A DNA stretch of 42,668 bases from Porphyromonas uenonis 60-3 (GCF_000174775.1 NZ_ACLR01000232.1:1-42668); one strand, 5' to 3'. Shown: positions 27,564-36,222, counted from the first letter of the stretch. The notes: generated by a model not told the origin, from the sequence alone. Program-made: numbers and translations.

Positions 27564-27673
27564 CGATAGGATGATTTCCTAAAATGAAATCTCTTATACT
27601 GCAGGACTCTAGAATAAATTTCCCCGCTACTTTGTATTTGGATAGTCTGTATCATTCATTTCATTCTTTATTG

Positions 27674-27817
27674 TCATTGACCACTCGTACCAAGCTTTAG
27701 TGCAATAGACATTGCCACGGCTTTGCCCACACTTATCAGCATCAAAGAGAGAAAGCCCATCAACGCCCTCTCCAAAATCATATTTCTTTCATTGCTAGTA
27801 CTATATGTAATGCTCAT
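27674..27817 (-). CDS. Possible 47-residue membrane peptide coupled to the TetR gene
   Basis: Starts with ATGA overlapping the TetR stop codon. The frame gives MSITYSTSNERNMILERALM followed by a hydrophobic helix (GFLSLMLISVGKAVAMSIAL). No homologue known to me. The ATGA overlap and single-helix composition support it; its size leaves it uncertain. Confidence 0.35.
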   Translation of the reverse strand: MSITYSTSNERNMILERALMGFLSLMLISVGKAVAMSIALKLGTSGQ

Positions 27818-28446
27818 AATACGCTCTGATGATCTACCTTCATAAGGCGCTTCCACCCACCTATACTGAAGTGGATATATTCACCGATAAAGCATTCGAT
27901 ATCCTCGGAGGAAAGCTCCTCGTGCAATACAATCTCTCTCATCATACTGATCCACCAAGAGCTGATGAAGTGTATGAAAAAAGGGGAAACATTAGTATGT
28001 AGCCCCGGATATAATTCTTTCATCCTTTCTAAATACTCGATTCCGGTTATCGTGCTTTTATCAATCCATCGCTCCCAAAAGTCTTCAAATCGTGTATCTC
28101 GAGTATCGAGAAATAGCAACCTAAGCTCCTTGCGATAACGAGTAATCACACCCATTACCTCTTGCATATATTGACGGTAATACTCTTCTGAGGTAAAGAT
28201 CTCAAGTGAAAGTTTTTCATCACTATTATGGTTTTCCAGCATATTAGTCATCGCCTCCAAAAGTGGACGCAAGACGATTGCCAGCAAATCATCCTTGCAG
28301 GGATAATAATTGTATATGTTGCTTAGCCCAACACCAGACAGCCTGGAAATCTCACGCATAGACACCGCCTTGAAGCCTTTCCCTAGAAACGCTTCTCGAG
28401 CTGTATCTTGCAATAGTCTGCGTGTATGTTCCTTTGTCGTCTGCAT
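27814..28446 (-). CDS. TetR/AcrR-family regulator
   Basis: A 210-residue TetR-family regulator. The N-terminal HTH is clear: RLLQDTAREAFLGKGFKAVS followed by MREISRLSGVGLSNIYNYYP. The C-terminal region is all-helical with TetR-like ligand-domain features but no named subfamily. It is encoded just upstream of, and in the same orientation as, the MMPL/ABC operon and most likely represses it until a hydrophobic ligand binds. Confidence 0.88.
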   Translation of the reverse strand: MQTTKEHTRRLLQDTAREAFLGKGFKAVSMREISRLSGVGLSNIYNYYPCKDDLLAIVLRPLLEAMTNMLENHNSDEKLSLEIFTSEEYYRQYMQEVMGVITRYRKELRLLFLDTRDTRFEDFWERWIDKSTITGIEYLERMKELYPGLHTNVSPFFIHFISSWWISMMREIVLHEELSSEDIECFIGEYIHFSIGGWKRLMKVDHQSVL

Positions 28447-28561
28447 AATAAGTGCTTTATCCTACTTCTGCGAGCAAAATTCGTGAAGTTTTCCAGAATA
28501 CACAATACCTAAAAATAGGGATTTTCCGATCGGCCTTCTTGTTATTTATGACACGATAGAC

Positions 28562-28941
28562 CTACACTTGCGCCCGCTCTTTCATCAGACGGATCAGCGC
28601 AGCGATGCCCATCTCTTCTTTGCCCTGCTTGCTTATTGGGTTGTCAACACCATACGCTGTGGACTCAAAGCGCAGGGCGAGAACTGCTACTGGCGAGAGA
28701 TCGTGCGACGTATGTCTACACAAAAGTTAGTCACCACCGAAGGCGTCAATCCGCTGGGCGAAAAGGTCGAAATGCGACAATGTAGCAAGCCCTCGAAACA
28801 AGCCTCCGAGATCTACCAAAAGCTAGGCTTACGAGAAGCACCTTTCAGGAAAATCAAAATCTGTAGGACACAAAGTCCATAACACAAACGCTCCCGCCCG
28901 CACCCAGCAACCATTACACGCTTTTCCCTGTGAAACTTGGG
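28562..28941 (+). mobile_element. 380-bp 3' fragment of the IS1634-like element
   Basis: Nearly identical to 39813-40192 of the complete IS copy. It encodes the last ~100 transposase residues (RPLFHQTDQRSDAHLFF...) with one visible change (FALLAYW against FGLLAYW) and ends in GTGAAACTTGGG, the right IS end. The 5' part of the IS is missing; the left junction falls at 28561/28562. It abuts and truncates the leftward gene at 28942. Confidence 0.9.
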
Positions 28942-29141
28942 TCGAGGAGCAGCTGTTCTCTACGGAAACATAGTCATATTTGGGGTCAATAGAAAGACCG
29001 TCACGAACAAACACCTCCTTATAATAGAATGCTTCGAGGAAACCTCTTGCATCTGATGTGGGTTCATCCCTACCAAGGTTATGTATGGCTACTACCATGC
29101 ATACAAGAACCATAAGAGGAATAACAAAAAGTTTTTTTCAT
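28942..29141 (-). pseudogene. Small secreted/membrane protein gene, frameshifted and IS-truncated
   Basis: The likely start is ATG 29141, three bases after the phosphoesterase stop, followed by a run of seven A (29132-29138). With six A it would read MKKLFVIPLMVLVCMVVAIHN, a textbook signal or anchor sequence; with seven A the frame closes early. The remaining frame (from 29113) continues NLGRDEPTSDARGFLEAF and ends at the IS boundary at 28941, so the 3' part is also lost. Last gene of the WYL/DUF262 operon by position. Function unknown. Confidence 0.5.
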
Positions 29142-29144
29142 GGC

Positions 29145-29924
29145 CTATAGTTCGTTGTGAGTTGGTAATTCCTTCAATTCGTTGATATTGAGTAAATGAA
29201 AAAACGTACCATTATGCTCGTAAGTAGCAGATTGATGGTAGTGGCCATAGTACCAGTAGCGGAGAGGATGGCCATATTTCGATAGCCACTCATATACTTT
29301 GTTAAGTCCCTCACGCTCTCGTCTTACATCTTCTGCTAGGTTCTTGTCGTTAGCGCAGAAGTATTCAAAGTCACCTTTGGTATGTGGTGGGCAAAAAGAT
29401 GGCGCAGGATGTGTAATAACAGCGTCAATACGCACAGACTCATCTTCCAGCACTTGAAGTTCCTCTAATTTGAAAACAAAAGGCTCATCAGTCCACCATA
29501 AAGGCATCTTTCCTTTCTCTTGGATAGACATCATAGATATGCGGAAGTTCCTATCCTGCGAAACAGCACCTCCAATGCATAGTATGTTATGGCCAGCTGT
29601 ATGTACGATGGTATAGTCTGGAAGCGTCTTCATATACGGATAGTCTATCAACTCTTTCTCAAAGTAGATAGGGTCATCATGATTGCCACGTAACATCAGT
29701 AGTAAAACATTGGCCTTTGCCAACTTCTTATGCAACTTCCGCTTGTAGAGGTTATCGTAGTAACCGATACGGCAGAAACCAAAACCGCAGTCCCCTGCTA
29801 CAATCACAGTGGCATCAGTTATCTGGCGCCGATCTATGTCATAGACCAACGTCTCAAAATCCCCATGTATGTCACCGCAGACAATCACGTTGTCGGGATG
29901 GTCGGAAAGGTCTAGATACTGCAT
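29145..29924 (-). CDS. Calcineurin-like metallophosphoesterase
   Basis: A 259-residue cytoplasmic phosphoesterase with all five metal-binding motifs: GDIHGD (Asp18, His20), GDCGFG, RGNHDD, an isolated His in ITHPAPS, and GHYHQS. The protein length and motif spacing match the standalone PPP/MPE-like family, which cleaves phosphomonoesters or phosphodiesters including nucleic-acid ends and cyclic nucleotides. It starts 14 bases after the DUF262-B stop, hence in the same transcript. In defence operons such enzymes may process DNA ends or degrade a signal; which applies here is not visible. Confidence 0.85.
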   Translation of the reverse strand: MQYLDLSDHPDNVIVCGDIHGDFETLVYDIDRRQITDATVIVAGDCGFGFCRIGYYDNLYKRKLHKKLAKANVLLLMLRGNHDDPIYFEKELIDYPYMKTLPDYTIVHTAGHNILCIGGAVSQDRNFRISMMSIQEKGKMPLWWTDEPFVFKLEELQVLEDESVRIDAVITHPAPSFCPPHTKGDFEYFCANDKNLAEDVRREREGLNKVYEWLSKYGHPLRYWYYGHYHQSATYEHNGTFFHLLNINELKELPTHNEL

Positions 29925-29938
29925 ACCATCTTATACAT

Positions 29939-31807
29939 TTATTGATTGTCACAACTTTGATTTAGGCTCGTACAATTCCAAGGTCGATCGTTTGCATCAA
30001 TATTGTAACTATCGGCCAAAAGGTCGAGCATCATGTTTTTGTGCTCGTCAGACACTTTCCTTGACCAACCACCAGATTGTCTAGCCATAAGATACATGTG
30101 ATACATTTTTAGGCTTTGCAGGGAATAACGATTTACTTGATCTTCTACGCGAGCAAACTTCACATGAACAGGATCGTTACCTTGTGTAGAGTTGAACGAT
30201 TGGGATATCAGAGCCAGATTGCCAAACGAGTGAATCGGATGTATGTCTTCGTCATCTCTTTTGGCCCACTTGTCATTGTTGCTTTCTTCTTGTGGGTGAA
30301 GATGCTCTACAGAGTTGTTGGAGCGGAAGCGGTAGTCGTGAACAGGTTTTATATTATCTGCCAGTCTTTCGAATACGCTTTCCGCTTTTTCCCACAGTAA
30401 GTATTCCAGTCGCCAAAACAGGTAATGGTTGCCTCGGACAATATGATAACTCAAAGCCTTATCTATATTGCCTGTTGGCCACGGATGGATTTGGGTGTCG
30501 TAATATCTCAGCCAAATCAAGATATTGTTTGATGATGGCTCTTGATTGCACGTTGATACATATTTGAGGTATGCCACCAGCCATCTGGAATAAGAGGTGG
30601 AAACATCCATCATGGCCAAATATTGCTCAAGGGCATCATGATTGCTCCGTTGCTTGTCGGTAGATGTGAAGAGAAGCCTATAGTCGAAACGATTTTGCTC
30701 TGAGTAGCTCTTGCGAATCACATACAAATCGAGCAGAAGACGTACTTGAAGCAGGGTTTCAAAGAATTTGGTCGCGTCAGGTTTCTCTTTTTTGAAGGTT
30801 TCAGTCAGTTTGTCTGTACGGAAACTGATATTGTAGCCCATATAGCTTAGTGTTACCAGCAACAATTCGGGAAAGTTGATGATACTTGCCTCTTTGTCGA
30901 AACGACTGTTTTGGAATTTGTATTCCTTAATGGGTGTAAGGGCTATGGTAGTAGCATCATCACTGGTTGTGGCATGAGCCATATCACAATATTCAAAGGC
31001 AGCGGAACAATTCCCGTTTTTGCAACACTCAATTGCTTCACGGTATCTTTCAATGCGCTGTTTGTCATCTTCTTCGCTTGCAGTGATAAGTTTCTTGTCC
31101 ATGGTAGCCACAGCATTCCATATGCGCGTGTAGAATGGCTTGTTTTCCATAGGCTGACGTAGCAATTCCACTTTCAGAATTTCATGTTGTTCCAGACTCT
31201 TTCCTGTTGAGTTCATGGCCTCAAAATAGCGATTCAGAGAGTCTGGCACAGTCTGGTAGTGTTCTGGGAGAATGCTGTTGAAGATAGTCAGATCTGCAAA
31301 CACAACTCTCGCAAAGCGGAGCTTCTCATCGTCATCAGGTATCTCATTATTGAGTTTAGCCGAGATGGCACACAAGGCCTCGTCCATTTTCTTGTTAGTA
31401 TAACGAGAGATGGCATAAGAGTCTACGCTTGCAATTTGACTCAAATATTTCTCGTCATCATCACGCCCTACAAACTTTAACCTTGCTCCGCCCTGAACAA
31501 AACGTCTCCAGTCATCAGAAAACTTTTGTTGGCAGATACCAATCAACATTAGCATGGTAAAACGTTGTTGGCCGTCAATCAGTTCATACGTGCCATTATT
31601 CCTCACTGTGGTTATCATGCCAATATAATATGGAGTTCCTGATTTGTAGCGATAATGCTCAATCAAGTCATCCATGAGTTGGTTCACCTCTTTCAATCCC
31701 CATACGAACAAGCGTTGATAAAGAGGTATGGCAAATGAAATATTGTTGTTGACAATATCTTGCGGTGTGAGTTTGCCTATCGGTGTGAGTTTACCAATCG
31801 AATTCAT
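29939..31807 (-). CDS. DUF262-DUF1524 (GmrSD-like) protein
   Basis: A 622-residue protein with the GmrSD-type plan. The DUF262 domain occupies about 10-240: the IPLYQRLFVWG region, the hallmark ELIDGQQRFTML (nucleotide-binding DGQQR) and YFEAMNSTGKSLEQHEILKV. The C-terminal third carries a DUF1524-like His-Me nuclease signature, SVEHLHPQ and later FGNLALISQSFNS. GmrSD-type enzymes are modification-dependent (type IV) restriction enzymes. The N-terminus holds a tandem IGKLTP IGKLTP duplication. It overlaps DUF262-A by 17 bases. Restriction of modified phage DNA is inferred from the family. Confidence 0.8.
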   Translation of the reverse strand: MNSIGKLTPIGKLTPQDIVNNNISFAIPLYQRLFVWGLKEVNQLMDDLIEHYRYKSGTPYYIGMITTVRNNGTYELIDGQQRFTMLMLIGICQQKFSDDWRRFVQGGARLKFVGRDDDEKYLSQIASVDSYAISRYTNKKMDEALCAISAKLNNEIPDDDEKLRFARVVFADLTIFNSILPEHYQTVPDSLNRYFEAMNSTGKSLEQHEILKVELLRQPMENKPFYTRIWNAVATMDKKLITASEEDDKQRIERYREAIECCKNGNCSAAFEYCDMAHATTSDDATTIALTPIKEYKFQNSRFDKEASIINFPELLLVTLSYMGYNISFRTDKLTETFKKEKPDATKFFETLLQVRLLLDLYVIRKSYSEQNRFDYRLLFTSTDKQRSNHDALEQYLAMMDVSTSYSRWLVAYLKYVSTCNQEPSSNNILIWLRYYDTQIHPWPTGNIDKALSYHIVRGNHYLFWRLEYLLWEKAESVFERLADNIKPVHDYRFRSNNSVEHLHPQEESNNDKWAKRDDEDIHPIHSFGNLALISQSFNSTQGNDPVHVKFARVEDQVNRYSLQSLKMYHMYLMARQSGGWSRKVSDEHKNMMLDLLADSYNIDANDRPWNCTSLNQSCDNQ

Positions 31808-33620
31808 CTTCTATGCGTTTTGAGATTTCTTTATCTGAAACTGCTGGAATTGCTTTGAACAGATTTTTGAGAGAATTGAAGAATGCTGAATGTACAGGTC
31901 TTACGTCCTCCTGCATTTCATACACACATGGTACAATACGTTCCAGTGCTTCAGCAAGAAAGAACGTGGGCGAAGAGGATTGCTCAACCATCATAATTAT
32001 CTCACTGTTTTGGGCATATTCCCTCACGCTGGCCGTAGTGGCACGCGGTGTGGAATAACGATGTTTGGCCATATAAGAGCAGATGCAGAACAAAGCCTCT
32101 GTCAGGTATGCTCGTCCAAATTTGAGATAATATCCAAATAGCAGACTCTCGATGACACTGGCATATCTGGCATGTGCTCCCCAATTCAGGTGTCTATCCA
32201 GTAACTCGACAATCTTCGTTTGCCGAAAGTCCTCATAGGAATGGACAAAATTTTCGGCATAAGCAAAGAAGTGGCTCCCGCCCTGAATCTTTTCGTTGAA
32301 AACAAACGATTCGCCAAACGGAGGTATGCCTATCATTACCGGAGCTGCCTGGTATTCCTTTTGTACGTGCCTGTAAGCATCTTCGTCTGCAAAATTTCTC
32401 CGCATCCAATGACGCAGGCGGAATAGATGTACCGCGAGGGTCTGTTTGAGATTGTTTTCTTTGCCTGAACCATCTTGCTCTTGTGTCATTGCATTCCATT
32501 TCTCTGCGAGGTGCATAGCCTGCTCCTCGATATGTATGTAGCGTAAATGGTGAGCTTTGAGAAGGTCAAAATCTGACAAAGGTACGCCACGTGAGTTCTG
32601 CGCCGAAAAGAAAGTGTAGGCTAAATCCATATTGTTGCCAGTGAGAATTAGCACCGCAAACGACAACTTTTCGAGCATCGTCTTGGCAAAATCTTGTGGC
32701 TCTTTTTCACGAGCGACAAGTGTTTTGATGACGTATTTTGCATTAGACACATGCTTCGTAGACTCATGAGAGAAGAATGAATGTTTCATCAACGGCAACT
32801 GACCGGTTGCCCCCAAAGCCCTTATCATCAGGCTTAGTGTGACCAAACGTTGTTGGCCGTCAATAATATCATAAACATAAGGCTTGTCGGGAGTTGTGTC
32901 CTGATGGTAATGCAGGATAATGGTTCCCAAATGGTAGTCGTTTTGTAAACGTGAGGATTTAATGGCATTCCATAAAGTGACTATATCGTTATTCTCCCAA
33001 CAATAGTCTCTTTGATAGTCAGGCAATGCCAAATTCCAATTCATCAACTCGCCAAGATGCATAGAGAATGCGGAAACGCCATCTTCAGATGTGTCTGAAT
33101 AAGGAGTTTCATCAAATGTTTCTTTTATGTTGTACGGAGCCTCCAAACTTTCCACTTCAGGTTGTGAAAGAAAATCCATTATCAAGGGTAAGAAGTATGT
33201 CTCTAACCGTTTGAGGTTTGCAACGAGTGCATCTAAATCTGGAGTGTCAACAGACAGACGCGCATATGGAAGGTTTGTAAAATCGTTCCAATTCCACGAT
33301 AGCCATTCGATGTCTTCTTTGCCAACAGTTTTGTTTTTCAGGAACCGGGCCAATCGTCTTATTCTTCCTTCACTTTCGGTTTGGGGCTCAAAATGCAAAA
33401 GTACATAGCCGTCCCTCCATGTGCCATTACTATGATACTCATAGTGAACTTCTTCATCATGAGCATCATTATCAGGGGCGTAGCCAGCAGAGAATCGTAT
33501 ATGGCGCGAACTTTGCCACGAACCTCCGGGAGCATGAATGCCGGAGACCCTAGCGTTTAGACCACTCCGTGTCAAAGCTGCGTTTAGTTCTTCTTTATTG
33601 TTTTGAATCCAATATGCCAT
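31791..33620 (-). CDS. DUF262 protein with extra N-terminal domain
   Basis: A roughly 609-residue protein. Residues 1-about 165 form an unrecognised domain starting MAYWIQNNKEELNAALTR. DUF262 features follow: LALPDYQRDYCWE near 205, YDIIDGQQRLVTLSLM near 260, and FFSAQNSRGVPLSDFDLLKA near 345. The C-terminal part is helical and lacks the HxxP nuclease signature of its partner. ATG 33620 preferred over the GTG at 33623. It follows the exonuclease by about ten bases and overlaps DUF262-B by 17, so both DUF262 proteins probably work as a pair with the second supplying nuclease activity. Confidence 0.8.
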   Translation of the reverse strand: MAYWIQNNKEELNAALTRSGLNARVSGIHAPGGSWQSSRHIRFSAGYAPDNDAHDEEVHYEYHSNGTWRDGYVLLHFEPQTESEGRIRRLARFLKNKTVGKEDIEWLSWNWNDFTNLPYARLSVDTPDLDALVANLKRLETYFLPLIMDFLSQPEVESLEAPYNIKETFDETPYSDTSEDGVSAFSMHLGELMNWNLALPDYQRDYCWENNDIVTLWNAIKSSRLQNDYHLGTIILHYHQDTTPDKPYVYDIIDGQQRLVTLSLMIRALGATGQLPLMKHSFFSHESTKHVSNAKYVIKTLVAREKEPQDFAKTMLEKLSFAVLILTGNNMDLAYTFFSAQNSRGVPLSDFDLLKAHHLRYIHIEEQAMHLAEKWNAMTQEQDGSGKENNLKQTLAVHLFRLRHWMRRNFADEDAYRHVQKEYQAAPVMIGIPPFGESFVFNEKIQGGSHFFAYAENFVHSYEDFRQTKIVELLDRHLNWGAHARYASVIESLLFGYYLKFGRAYLTEALFCICSYMAKHRYSTPRATTASVREYAQNSEIIMMVEQSSSPTFFLAEALERIVPCVYEMQEDVRPVHSAFFNSLKNLFKAIPAVSDKEISKRIEDEFDW

Positions 33621-33631
33621 CACCGTATCCT

Positions 33632-34180
33632 TTATTTACTAGTGGGTTGTTCTATAAGTTCACATTGTGCAGCGTCTGCGATTTCTCGCAAATACAATCT
33701 TGCACACATCTCAGCATCGTCACCGGCACGATGGTGAGTGCCTTCGGGAATGTCGAGTTGCTTGCAGAGGTATTCGAGGGAGTTGCAGCCGAAGTCGTAG
33801 ATACGACGAGCCGTTTGCAATGAACATTCCCATTTTAGTTCGGGCAAATGCAAATGATATAACTCTGAAGAATGTTCTAAGCAACTGCGGTCAAAACCGG
33901 CATTATGGGCTACAAAGGTGTCGAACTCATCAAGATAGAGGCGTTCTATCTCCTCCCACACTTGCGGAAAGTCGGGAGCGTTTTTAGTGTCCTCTGGCTG
34001 TATGCCATGACATTGCATATTCCAGTAACTATATAAGTTGTCCTCTGGACGCACAAGCCAAGATTTGGTTTCTTGCACAGTACCGTCCTTTACCACACAA
34101 ATGCCAACTTCACAAACCGATGCACGTTTGCCAGTGGCGGTTTCAAAGTCTATTGCGATGAAATTCACTCCTTTTTTCAT
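33632..34180 (-). CDS. DEDDh 3'-5' exonuclease (DnaQ-like)
   Basis: A 182-residue exonuclease of the DnaQ/epsilon class. ExoI motif NFIAIDFETATGKR gives Asp11 and Glu13; ExoII is FVAHNAGFDRSCLEH; ExoIII is HHRAGDDAEMCARLY, of the DEDDh (His) type. No BRCT, UvrC or polymerase domain is fused. It starts two bases after the acidic protein's stop. It could degrade or trim DNA or RNA ends produced by the DUF262 proteins; that role is inferred from context. Confidence 0.88.
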   Translation of the reverse strand: MKKGVNFIAIDFETATGKRASVCEVGICVVKDGTVQETKSWLVRPEDNLYSYWNMQCHGIQPEDTKNAPDFPQVWEEIERLYLDEFDTFVAHNAGFDRSCLEHSSELYHLHLPELKWECSLQTARRIYDFGCNSLEYLCKQLDIPEGTHHRAGDDAEMCARLYLREIADAAQCELIEQPTSK

Positions 34181-34182
34181 AG

Positions 34183-34734
34183 TCAGTCCTCCCCAAAGAA
34201 ACCGTCAATACTAAAATCGTCATCGTCATAATCGTCATCATGACGATTCGGAAACATCATGTCCATTTCAGCTTCGGGGTCGTAGAAGTCGTATTCTGCC
34301 GACACTTGCTTCACCAGTTTCTCGAAGAGGTTAATACGTTCTTCTGTATAATGCGGGATATACCCTTCTCGATTAATGAGCACCGTTTCAGAAAGGAAAG
34401 ACATTTCTTCTTTCATCTCAGCAACTTCCTCCTGAAGGGCATCAATATCGTCAACGTCTGGATGGTTATCCACCAGTTCCTGAAGGCGATGGATATAGCC
34501 CTCCAACTGTGGGTGTGTTTTCACGCCACCATCATAGATGCCAAATTCGATACGAATATCTCTCAACAAGCCCTTTAAGCGTTTCTGATCCTTTTCGTCG
34601 TTTTCATTGTTGGGGACAAAGGACTCGTTAAAATCAAGAGCCTCCTTATACATATTGATGGCCTTAGACGCTTTCGGGGTTTTATTTGCGATGTCGCACA
34701 ATGCGTTGATGTGCTTCTGAATATCACTTGCCAT
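34183..34734 (-). CDS. Acidic coiled-coil protein in the WYL/DUF262 operon
   Basis: A 183-residue hypothetical protein with no recognised domain. The N-terminal half is helical with several Lys/Glu-rich stretches; residues about 85-115 form a coiled coil (DIDALQEEVAEMKEEMSFLS); the tail is very acidic (DDDYDDDDFSIDGFFGED), which suggests a DNA mimic or a binding partner of a basic protein. It lies five bases after the WYL gene and two before the exonuclease. Confidence 0.7.
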   Translation of the reverse strand: MASDIQKHINALCDIANKTPKASKAINMYKEALDFNESFVPNNENDEKDQKRLKGLLRDIRIEFGIYDGGVKTHPQLEGYIHRLQELVDNHPDVDDIDALQEEVAEMKEEMSFLSETVLINREGYIPHYTEERINLFEKLVKQVSAEYDFYDPEAEMDMMFPNRHDDDYDDDDFSIDGFFGED

Positions 34735-34739
34735 AGCTG

Positions 34740-35651
34740 TTATTTATAGATATGCATTAAGTTTTTTGCGATGTTCCGCATTTGCTTCCTTACTGATTCC
34801 GGTTCCACGACCTCTATCTGATCCACCTGCATAAGTAGGGCTTGTAGAAACTCGTAGTTGGGCCGCACATCGTATGAAAAAGTCGTTGATTCATCATCTC
34901 GGGCAATTTCTTTCTGAGAAGGGTGGATGGGCAATGTGGCCAGGTATTTACGGGCATAGTCATACGCTTTGATAACTACATGCTCAATGCCGATTTTTTT
35001 ATCCGCAATGACACCAACGCAACCTTCAAAGAATGCATTGATGTCAAAATCGTCCGGCATCTTAAACATCTTCTCCAGTACCTCTATCTCCTGTATGCGG
35101 TCAAGGCCGTATATGCGCACATCGTCGTAATAAGGAGAACGGCCTACGAGATACCACCGGCGATTATAGACTTTCATCACGTAAGGTTCTACCTCAAAGG
35201 TTGAAGCATAGTCCTTGCCAAAGCCTTGGTGGGTTATCTTCAGAACCCTATCAAAGCGCATGGCCTCCAGAATACGTGTGAGGAAACGGCTACCCGACGG
35301 CATTTCCTCAAACTGAATGCGATGTTCCAATGAACGGTCGGCCTGCAACTGGTTAAGAGTGGCATAACTGTCCACCAACCATGATCGTAAGCCATCTCCC
35401 TCCAAATCTTCTTGGTGGTCGATGTAATACTTATAGCCGTCCTTGGCATCGCACTCAATATAGACATTGAATACGTCCGCAATGGCTTTCTTGTGGTTCA
35501 TGAACGTGCGCCACGGCAGGTCATCGCCATAACCGAGGTGGCTGCGCTTCCAACATTCGTTGATTTCCTGGAATGTGATGCGCCTGTATCTTCGTATGGT
35601 GTCTATAAGCCATACATAGCGGCCGAACAGGTCTGCGTTTCGTGCTCCCAT
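34740..35651 (-). CDS. WYL-domain transcriptional regulator
   Basis: A 303-residue regulator. Residues 1-about 70 form a winged HTH (GRYVWLIDTIRRYRRITFQE, RTFMNHKKAIADVF). A WYL domain follows at about 135-205, with TFEVEPYVMKVYNRRWYLVG and DVRIYGLDRIQEIEVLE. A C-terminal WCX-like region follows. WYL proteins sense oligonucleotides or other ligands and often control defence islands (BrxR, CapW type). It heads a leftward operon with five downstream genes; a TAGCTTTG -7 element lies 26 bases upstream. Confidence 0.88.
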   Translation of the reverse strand: MGARNADLFGRYVWLIDTIRRYRRITFQEINECWKRSHLGYGDDLPWRTFMNHKKAIADVFNVYIECDAKDGYKYYIDHQEDLEGDGLRSWLVDSYATLNQLQADRSLEHRIQFEEMPSGSRFLTRILEAMRFDRVLKITHQGFGKDYASTFEVEPYVMKVYNRRWYLVGRSPYYDDVRIYGLDRIQEIEVLEKMFKMPDDFDINAFFEGCVGVIADKKIGIEHVVIKAYDYARKYLATLPIHPSQKEIARDDESTTFSYDVRPNYEFLQALLMQVDQIEVVEPESVRKQMRNIAKNLMHIYK

Positions 35652-35676
35652 ATCTAATGCTTTGATCTTTTGACTG

Positions 35677-35684
35677 CAAAGCTA
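35677..35684 (-). promoter_or_regulatory. Candidate -7 element for the WYL operon
   Basis: The minus strand reads TAGCTTTG, matching TAnnTTTG, 26 bases upstream of the WYL start codon. No consensus TTTG at the expected -33 distance. Confidence 0.5.
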
Positions 35685-35730
35685 CCAATAATCTATGAAA
35701 AATTGCGGCATAGTAGTGCGATTTCTGCGT

Positions 35731-35856
35731 TTAATCGCCATTATTTGAGGTTTTTTCTCCATTTTGAGATGTGTAAGCAGCAATAATCACTCCTGTAGGA
35801 GACATTCTGTCGGGGAAGTATAGACCAAACTTCATCTCAACGTGGTTGCTTTCCAT
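35731..35856 (-). CDS. Possible 41-residue ORF after the polymerase-like pair
   Basis: ATG 35856, six bases after the stop of the 119-residue protein, opens a frame MESNHVEMKFGLYFPDRMSP ... ending in SNNGD. Position right after a gene supports it; it may be a remnant of a longer gene. No family recognised. Confidence 0.3.
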   Translation of the reverse strand: MESNHVEMKFGLYFPDRMSPTGVIIAAYTSQNGEKTSNNGD

Positions 35857-35862
35857 CTTTTC

Positions 35863-36222
35863 TTAGATGTCTTTAAGGTATGCTGCCCATAGAGGCACCT
35901 CTTCTTGGTCGCGGATAGCCATATTGCATAGCCAGGAGGATAAAGTTATTTCTTCGTGTGCTTGTCGAAGTTGCTGGATTGCAGACGTAATACGATTAGG
36001 ACTATCCCTGGAGATGTCAAAGGCCAAGGCATCAAGAACATCTCCCGACTTGCATACTGCCTCAATGTCTTGTAAATCGAGACTAATCAGATTTTGCTGT
36101 TTCACAATACGCTCTATAACTAACTCACGATAGTTCTCATACGTGGATAGTCTCTTAACTTTGTTGTTGAGATGCAATGCCTTGCTCATCTCGTCAAATC
36201 TTTCTAAAATAGAATCACTCAT
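35863..36222 (-). CDS. 119-residue partner of the DnaE-like protein
   Basis: A small mostly helical protein (MSDSILERFDEMSKALHLNN ... EEVPLWAAYLKDI) with no family I recognise. The ATG at 36222 overlaps the end of the DnaE-like gene by 8 bases, which indicates translational coupling; upstream in-frame starts would lie entirely inside that gene and give a composition typical of a wrong frame. It could be an accessory or anchoring subunit of the polymerase-like protein. Confidence 0.6.
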   Translation of the reverse strand: MSDSILERFDEMSKALHLNNKVKRLSTYENYRELVIERIVKQQNLISLDLQDIEAVCKSGDVLDALAFDISRDSPNRITSAIQQLRQAHEEITLSSWLCNMAIRDQEEVPLWAAYLKDI

